From: Paraconiothyrium sp. Pb-2020
Lineage: Eukaryota; Ascomycota; Dothideomycetes; Pleosporales; Didymosphaeriaceae
NCBI GenBank assembly: GCA_022419385.1
Contig: JAJUBI010000003.1
Coordinates: forward strand, 1,612,001-1,676,000
DNA length: 64,000 nucleotides
Reading direction: 5' to 3'
Part shown: piece after piece, positions 58,111-64,000 of the stretch
How the letters are laid out: each line of letters begins with the position of its first letter
Numbering within the stretch: position 1 is the stretch's first letter
The notes under the pieces: generated by a model
Told to the model about the DNA's origin: nothing
Databases searched by the model: none
The model's input: only the letters and a program-made list of their open reading frames with translations
Translations under genes and position numbers: made by a program

Positions 58111-58983
58111 TTATACGGCGTTCATCTTGTCCATCTCCATCTCCACCTGCTCCGTCTTGATGCGCTCGCCGCTTGAGTCCCGTCGCCCTATCATACCCCA
58201 GATGCTCAAGCCTGCAAGTGCAAATCCCACGATCAAGAACAGGATCATCATGCTGCGACCAGCGACCTCGATGTGACATTGAGCACCATAGTCGCCCCAC
58301 ACCATTTCCGCGCCGGGGATGGTTTTCCACTCGCAGGACCAGGTTTCCAGGTCAAAGGTTCCGATGTTGTAGCGCATGCCGTCTGCAGCGGACGGCCGCT
58401 CAGCCTTGTTGGTGATATACTTCACGTTGACGTGGCTGGTGGACTTATGGGTCACGAGAGTGGAGATGAGGGCGAAGAGGATGAGGATGGTGTTGCCGAA
58501 ATGAAGAAACATCATGTTGCGGCGGAAAGCGTAGGCTTGGGTCTTTCACTATGTCAGTATGGTGGGCTGGAAAGGAGGGGAGGGTGTGTCTACCTTCTTG
58601 CCTGCTTTCCAGTCCATGATGACAAAGGCGAGGTGAGTGGCGCCGACGAAAATGGAGATTGCACCTGCTACTAGGGCGAGCTTTGCAGGCGCGGTGTACA
58701 GCATTCTCGGGAGCGCGGCCAGTATCACTGAGTCGTTGGGATCCTCGGTCTCGAATTCAAAGCCCGTGTCGCGGTTGTCTTCGGTGAAGTTGACGGTCAT
58801 CGCTTTGAGTCCAATAACGGAGGCAGCGATCATGATGAGCAGTGAGAGGAGGACAGCGTAGAGCATCCGAGCAACATGGTACCGTCTCTCCGTGTGGACC
58901 GGCTGGTTGAACATAGGCTTCTTGACGAACTTGGCCGACACCTTTCCCAGCACCGAGGGTACCTTGAACTCCGGTTTCTTCAT
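58111..58983 (-). CDS. four-span membrane protein of unknown function (273 aa)
   Basis: Two exons, 58983-58594 and 58542-58111. A basic N-terminus of about 38 residues is followed by four helices (about 40-62, 97-120, 134-158 and 222-246). An acidic, presumably extracellular loop after helix 1 contains FTEDNRDTGFEFETEDPND. A loop between helices 3 and 4 carries two cysteines (WSCEWK, AQCHIE). The C-terminus is charged (EQVEMEMDKMNAV). The layout is that of a tetraspan plasma-membrane or eisosome-type protein, but I cannot name the family. Intron sites are canonical. Confidence 0.75.
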
Positions 58984-60499
58984 GCTGCTTGTCCTACTCT
59001 TTCTCTGTCAGGCGTTGAGGCGTCTTCGGAAGATCCGGGGGAATGTCAGGTCAGATGGTAGCTCGCAAATTAGAAAATAAGATGAATAGAGTTTACATCC
59101 GCCCACCGAAACAGAAGCAAGTGGAGTTGAAGTAGGAAGTAGAGGGTGGTGACGCGGATAAGGAAAGAAAATAGTGGGAAGAAACACGCCTGTTGAAGCT
59201 AGGTGGCATACGAGTTGGGTTGATATTCACAACTGACATTGACATCGACAGCGGTCAAGGAATAGCATCGTACAACATGCGTGGATATTGCTCCGCAACT
59301 GTCATCCTCGAACACGTTTGGCGGTGTGGGAAGGCTTGGACTGGTACCGGCAAGGAAGACCAGCACCCGGCTTTTAATGCTGTGTTACCGGCATGGTGCC
59401 AGTCTGTTCCACGCTTTAATGTCATGATTGATATTTGGCTTTTCGAGATGGCTCGACAATGCGATGGGGGTCATTGCGCAATGAGACTGGCCAGCCTTGT
59501 GCTGCGAGACGGGTGGTGTAAGAGGTTCGTTACGCGCACTGACCATGCAATGCTCTCTTTTCGAAGAGTAAGTTGCAATATGAGCTGCCAGTAATGTCAG
59601 AGTCAACCTTGGCCTCGTTCTCAAGGCGTCCTTTGATTCATCGGAGAGTTCGCTGCATCGGTAGGGCTGTGTAGTAGGAGAAGTTTCCTAAATCACGTGC
59701 ATGAACCCTATTCATGGATCCATGGATCAATGGTACGTCTCAAACGTGCCTATGTACATTCCAAGGCAGCCCTACAGAAGACCCCACTGAGCTTCAAGGC
59801 ATGAAGGTTTTGTCTCGGCTAAAAGCTGGTTGGATGACCGACAGTCGTTTGGAGCGGACCATGTGATGCTTTTGAGGATGAGTTGATCTGACGCGTCCCA
59901 CACCCCCACGAATGCTGAAGGAATAGTCGTTCCCGGGCGCCTGGTGAAGAGAAAGCTGCATAGATCACTCCAATGCCATAAGAGAAGGAATATATGATGA
60001 TCAAGTAGGAGGTCAAGATACTCCGGGTCCAGGAAGACGCTGCAGGAGGCACAGTGGCCAGGTGCAACGTGTGATGTGCTGTTGTAACAGCAAGTACCTG
60101 AAGCGTTCATAATAGCCGTCGTATTTGCTTGTCAGAAGCCGCGTCAACCGAACTACAGGATGAAATGCGAGATACTGAGCGCACCAAACGGTGCTGTTTC
60201 GTCGCGACGTCTATGTTGGCCTTTCGATTATGGTACCTAGCAAAGAAGTGCATTGCAATGACTTGTCGACAATGCACTTTATGCTCCAGTTCGGATTTGT
60301 TGAGGGTGAGAAAAGCGCGAGACGTTGGGAGAGTTTGATAACGGCGGCTGTCAGGTGTCTCAAGCAACATTAGGGAGTGACATCAGTCCTTCCTCCTAAT
60401 CGACGCGCCAACGCCGCTCGCGCCGCGTCGCCGCAACTGCGACACCAAACTTCCTATCAACACGACAGCGCCAACCTTCAGCGAACGGTGAAGACAATC
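58984..60499. other. divergent intergenic region
   Basis: 1.5 kb between the four-span gene and Rtt106. Only short ORFs on both strands; one minus-strand frame of 112 codons (59772-60110) has no recognised motif. Both promoters must lie here. Confidence 0.4.
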
Positions 60500-61960
60500 A
60501 TGACCAGCACACATCCCCAAGAAATAGATGTTGCCTTTAGAGGCAACCATGAATTGCGCAAGCGTGTGCATGCTGCTATTGGTACGTCGCAGCGCACGTC
60601 GCACCTTCTCACCACATTAGCTAAACAGCTGTCGCAGATCAGAACCCCACACAAAGCACGCTTTTTCGCGACATATCGGCATATATACTCGGGCAGGCAT
60701 CGCAGCCCTCGAACGAGCCAGCGGCAAAGAAGCGTAAGCTTGAGGAGAGTAATGGAGCGCAGAACGGCTCTGTGGCAGCATCGAGTCTTACAAGCGCGGC
60801 GACAAAGGCATGGCGACAATACCCGGGAGTCAGCTTCTCCCTTCCGCAGAGGAAGAAATACACCTTGGAGTTGGTTGACAAGAAGGACGGTGGCGTACGA
60901 GCGGTAGGCGCTGATGGCAGTGTCGAATTTAGCATTCCTTGGAGAAACGTTGGTATGCTTTGCGTAGGGACAGCCTGTGCTTAACTGACGTGACTTTTAG
61001 ATCAAGTTTTTTGTCTACCAGTGCCCGAGAAAGCGAAGCGACAACACAACTTCATCGTCTTGCCCGTGCATGGCGACGGCGTAAACCCGGTCCCCGACCA
61101 CCTGAAGAGCTCCCCACCAGAGCCAATAGTATGGACCTTCGAGGAAGCGACAGGCAAGAACATCATCGAGGGTGAAGACCCCGGGCCTTCTCCCATGGCA
61201 GAGGCTATACACCACTGCTTGATACAAGCCGGCACTGGCAAGACGGTAATCTTCCCGGACGCAGACCAGTTTGAGAGCGCAATCCCACAAAGCCATCGCA
61301 AGGGCGAGAAGGCATATCACGTCAAGGGTCATAGGGGCAGCAAGGAAGGTATGCATCTATCAATGTCGTTGTTATGTATGCACGCTAATACACGTAGGCT
61401 ACCTGTTCTTCACATCCGCCGGCATGGTATGGGGTTTCAAAAAGCCCCTTGCCTTCTTCGATTTCGCCTCTGTCACCTCCGTCTCCTATACCAACGTACT
61501 CCGCAACACCTTCAACCTCGTCATCACCACCCAAACAGGCGACATTGAGTTTGGCATGATTGACCAGGCCGACTACAATGGCATCAACGATTACGTGCAG
61601 AAGCACGGTCTGCAGGATGCTAGTATGGCGGCGACAAGAAGAGCGCAGAAGCTCAACGTAAACCCTCCCGCTGAAAAGAAGGAAAATGGCACGAATGGTG
61701 CTGCTGCTGAGCCGGATGATGGCTTGACGGAACTCCAGAGAGCGGAGCAGCAGCTTCAAGATATGGAGGATGAAGAGGATGAAGATGAGGAGGACTACGA
61801 CCCTGGCAGCGAGGGCGAATCTGAGGGCAGTGGTTCGGACAGCGAAGACGAGGATGGGGAAGGGGACGAAGGTGTCGAGGGCGAAGAATATGAAGAGGGC
61901 TACGAGGAAGGTGAAGGTGAGGAAGGTGAAGAGATGGAGGGCCAAGAAAACAGGTATTGA
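60500..61960 (+). CDS. rtt106: histone chaperone Rtt106
   Basis: Four exons: 60500-60581, 60629-60952, 61001-61348, 61398-61960, giving 438 residues. The N-terminal region is helical (QEIDVAFRGNHELRKRV) as in Rtt106 dimerisation domains. A basic linker (AAKKRKLEES) follows. The tandem PH-like core (about 90-330) includes VDQVFCLPVPEKAKRQHNF and GYLFFTSAGMVWGFKKPL. The C-terminal 90 residues are almost all Glu/Asp with Gly, the acidic tail typical of this chaperone. Rtt106 binds H3-H4, preferring acetylated H3 Lys56, and deposits it during replication-coupled assembly and silencing. Yeast Rtt106 is 455 aa, so the length fits. Every intron is phase-compatible. Confidence 0.94.
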
Positions 61961-62428
61961 GCCATCAGAAACGTGCATCAACCCTCACGGCACCAAAGTC
62001 TGGATCTTTCCGGTCTACGTGTGGCGTGTCGGAGGGGCGACGAAGTACCATCTTCGGCCGTTGGTGAAGGGTCGCATATCTGCTTTTCGCCGTTCTCCAC
62101 TACTGCATATCTGTATACCCAATCTCCATATCTTCCATATGCCAAGCATCCACGAATTGCCGCCATGCACAAGCAATATACCTCTACATCCATGATCATC
62201 ATTAATCTATCTTCCCAACCTTCTCGTGTCTCGACATCATAAAGAACCCCTTCCGTTTTGATTTTAAACTCATCCACTATCTTTGGTCTCTTCATTCGAG
62301 TTCATTCCTATCGATCTCTGGTTTCTGCCCCTTTCGCGCGCGCCTACACCGACTACGTCCGAAACTCTCACCATAATGCCCTAACCGGCTAAATCGCTAT
62401 CACCACACCCCGAAACTCTGCCTCGGCC
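61961..62428. other. intergenic, Rtt106 3' flank and promoter of the GT90-like gene
   Basis: A 468-bp gap, C/T-rich toward its right end. Short ORFs without motif. Confidence 0.4.
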
Positions 62429-64000
62429 ATGCGCAACACACCAACCATAGCTCTGGCACGTCCATCATGGCGTGGGGTGCAGATGCTTACTCTGCTCTCG
62501 GTGCTACTATGCCTGCTTGTTGTGTACACTGCGACGTGGGGGCACGCGGATGGTTTTTTTCCGCGTGTAGTGGCGGGTTGGGGATGGAAACACACAGCCT
62601 CCAGGCCAGCTGCGGGAGACAGTAGTGCTGATGTAGTAGAGGGATTTGGTGGGAGTAGTACACATCCAATCGCGAAGTTGATGCGTACAGCAGAGACGCA
62701 CCTCGCCGCGCTCGTAGCGTCCAACCCCATGAATCTGTCAGATGCAGCACATCGATACAGAGAGAAGAGAAGCCGACATCCGCCCCCAGGCTTTGACAAA
62801 TGGTACGCGTATGCGAAGGCGAGAGATGCACTCGTACCTGAAACCTTTTTCGACCAGATATACCACGATTTAGGCCCGTTTTGGGGAATGCCCGTAACCG
62901 ATGTGCAGCGCAGTGTGCGTGGCTTCAGTCCCAAGATTACAGTGCGCGGTGGAGTCGTTGACTCCGATGCTAAGGGGTCCTATGAGCGAGTGAGCGGCCT
63001 GATGGGCATGCTTGAGGAACTGAACAAGGAGGGTGTGGAGGTGCCTGACGTAGACCTTCCGCTCAATGTCAACGAGGAAATTGCGATGCTAGTGCCGTGG
63101 GAGACGATGGAAACAGCGGTGGAGTTCGCGAGAACGTTCATGCCTCCTCTGCAAGACGTAGTGGGTGCTTTCTCTGCACTGGAAGACAATGGTATGGAGG
63201 AGGGGATTTTCGATCCCGAATGGCTCGACAATCGTATGTACCACAAGGTTGGCGGGCCTTATCTTGGACCTCGGCCGCTGTGGTCTCTCGTACAGCCCGC
63301 ATGCCCCCCGAAATCGGCAACGGCGAAAGGAGAGCTCATGGTGGATATCTGGCATCAGGGGCACACGAAGGGTGCACACACTGTCGCCGCGCTGCTACCC
63401 CTAGAGTTACCGGCGAATTCATCTGAGGGTTACGTGGCGAATTGGACGATGGCTAGCGATGTTTGTGAGAGGCCAGAATTGCAAGGTTTGTATGGAAGTT
63501 TCTTTGCACCCAAGTCAATGAGCGTGACTCAGAAGCTATTCCCGCTGTTTTCGGCTTCGAAGATATCCGGGTCGAACGAAATTTTGATTCCGACGTTTTC
63601 ATCGTTCAATACCTCCACTACAGCGTCACGTCTTCCTTGGAACGAAATGGAAATGGAGCTTCACTGGCGCGGGCCCGCTTCAGGAGGCGCAGCTTCGAGA
63701 TTGAGTTGGCGACGTATGCATCGGCATAGGTTTGCGAGCATGCTGAACGCGACGCACGTCGAGATTGCAGAAGCCATGTTGCATGCTGGAAATGAAACGA
63801 CCGTGGGGCTTGGGTATGCGGGCAACTTCCGGCTATTGCCCGCGAACGCGTATCATTTGGATACACAAAAAGGTGGGAGGATGGCGGAGTGGGTGAGTGG
63901 ATGGGCGGACGTAGGCTTCACTGACTTGCAGTGCGATGAGCCTGGCGACAACGGCACTTGCCCGTATAGCAACGAATACTTCTCTGTGAAGGAACAACCA
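62429..64000 (+). CDS. CAP10/GT90-like glycosyltransferase, type II membrane protein (5' part, runs off window)
   Basis: Open from ATG 62429 to the window edge, 524 codons with no stop or obvious intron. Met1 is followed by a basic stretch and one hydrophobic signal anchor (about 19-35), the type II Golgi topology. Family-like features include HPIAKLMRTAETHLAALV, then HPPPGFDKWYAYAKARD (about 128-144, the conserved RxPPPxFDxWY-type element of fungal CAP10/DUF821 proteins), FWGMP and LPLNVNEE. Several N-x-S/T sites are present. The catalytic C-terminal region would lie beyond 64000. Relatives include Cryptococcus Cap10 and capsule-associated xylosyl/mannosyl transferases; in ascomycetes they presumably modify wall or protein glycans. 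Confidence 0.8.
   Translation, partial: MRNTPTIALARPSWRGVQMLTLLSVLLCLLVVYTATWGHADGFFPRVVAGWGWKHTASRPAAGDSSADVVEGFGGSSTHPIAKLMRTAETHLAALVASNPMNLSDAAHRYREKRSRHPPPGFDKWYAYAKARDALVPETFFDQIYHDLGPFWGMPVTDVQRSVRGFSPKITVRGGVVDSDAKGSYERVSGLMGMLEELNKEGVEVPDVDLPLNVNEEIAMLVPWETMETAVEFARTFMPPLQDVVGAFSALEDNGMEEGIFDPEWLDNRMYHKVGGPYLGPRPLWSLVQPACPPKSATAKGELMVDIWHQGHTKGAHTVAALLPLELPANSSEGYVANWTMASDVCERPELQGLYGSFFAPKSMSVTQKLFPLFSASKISGSNEILIPTFSSFNTSTTASRLPWNEMEMELHWRGPASGGAASRLSWRRMHRHRFASMLNATHVEIAEAMLHAGNETTVGLGYAGNFRLLPANAYHLDTQKGGRMAEWVSGWADVGFTDLQCDEPGDNGTCPYSNEYFSVKEQP

Overview
The window is nuclear DNA of a filamentous ascomycete. Genes carry one to six short GT-AG introns (mostly 45-90 bp), sit on both strands, have CT-rich leaders, and encode typical Pezizomycotina families: Rtt106, VAP/Scs2, a Cce1 resolvase, PQ-loop transporter, GT90/CAP10, a PL4 pectin-backbone lyase and a BTB protein. 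Lyase content and protein style suggest a plant-associated Dothideomycete (perhaps Pleosporales), but that is inference. All exon boundaries were built by hand from splice consensus, reading frame and family motifs.

Layout. 1-3053 is gene-poor and holds one cysteine-rich ORF and a degenerate repeat whose second copy is at 50.9 kb. 3.0-17.3 kb is a housekeeping block: short RecQ helicase (+), UBA/UBX adaptor (-), VAP/Scs2 (+), asparagine synthetase with an upstream Gcn4/CpcA-type site (+), PQ-loop vacuolar transporter (-), Mid2-like wall sensor (+), small secreted Cys-repeat protein (+), mitochondrial Holliday-junction resolvase (+). 18.7-20.3 kb holds a fungal regulatory protein without a zinc cluster.

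20.6-33 kb is an accessory metabolic/transport block: SDR (-), two-domain NMNAT-like nucleotidyltransferase (-) divergent from an APC permease (+), sugar-type MFS transporter (+) convergent with a second SDR (-), and a monocarboxylate-type MFS transporter (-). 35.0-37.2 kb carries a PiT phosphate symporter preceded by CACGTG boxes.

37.8-50.6 kb mixes intact genes (PL4 lyase, aquaporin, 4-TM protein) with three loci whose reading frames are broken by one-base shifts or a stop: a BTB gene, a small basic-protein gene and an F-box-like gene. Either this is a zone of gene decay or the assembly has one-base errors here. 51.6-54.9 kb has a 7-8 TM protein and a secreted CPWC disulfide oxidoreductase. 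58.1-64 kb returns to housekeeping type: 4-TM protein (-), Rtt106 (+) and a CAP10-like glycosyltransferase running off the right edge.

No rRNA, tRNA, CRISPR array, intact transposon, virus or complete secondary-metabolite cluster was recognised. The most interesting items are the two-domain nucleotidyltransferase and its neighbourhood, the secreted CPWC flavoprotein, and the decayed loci.
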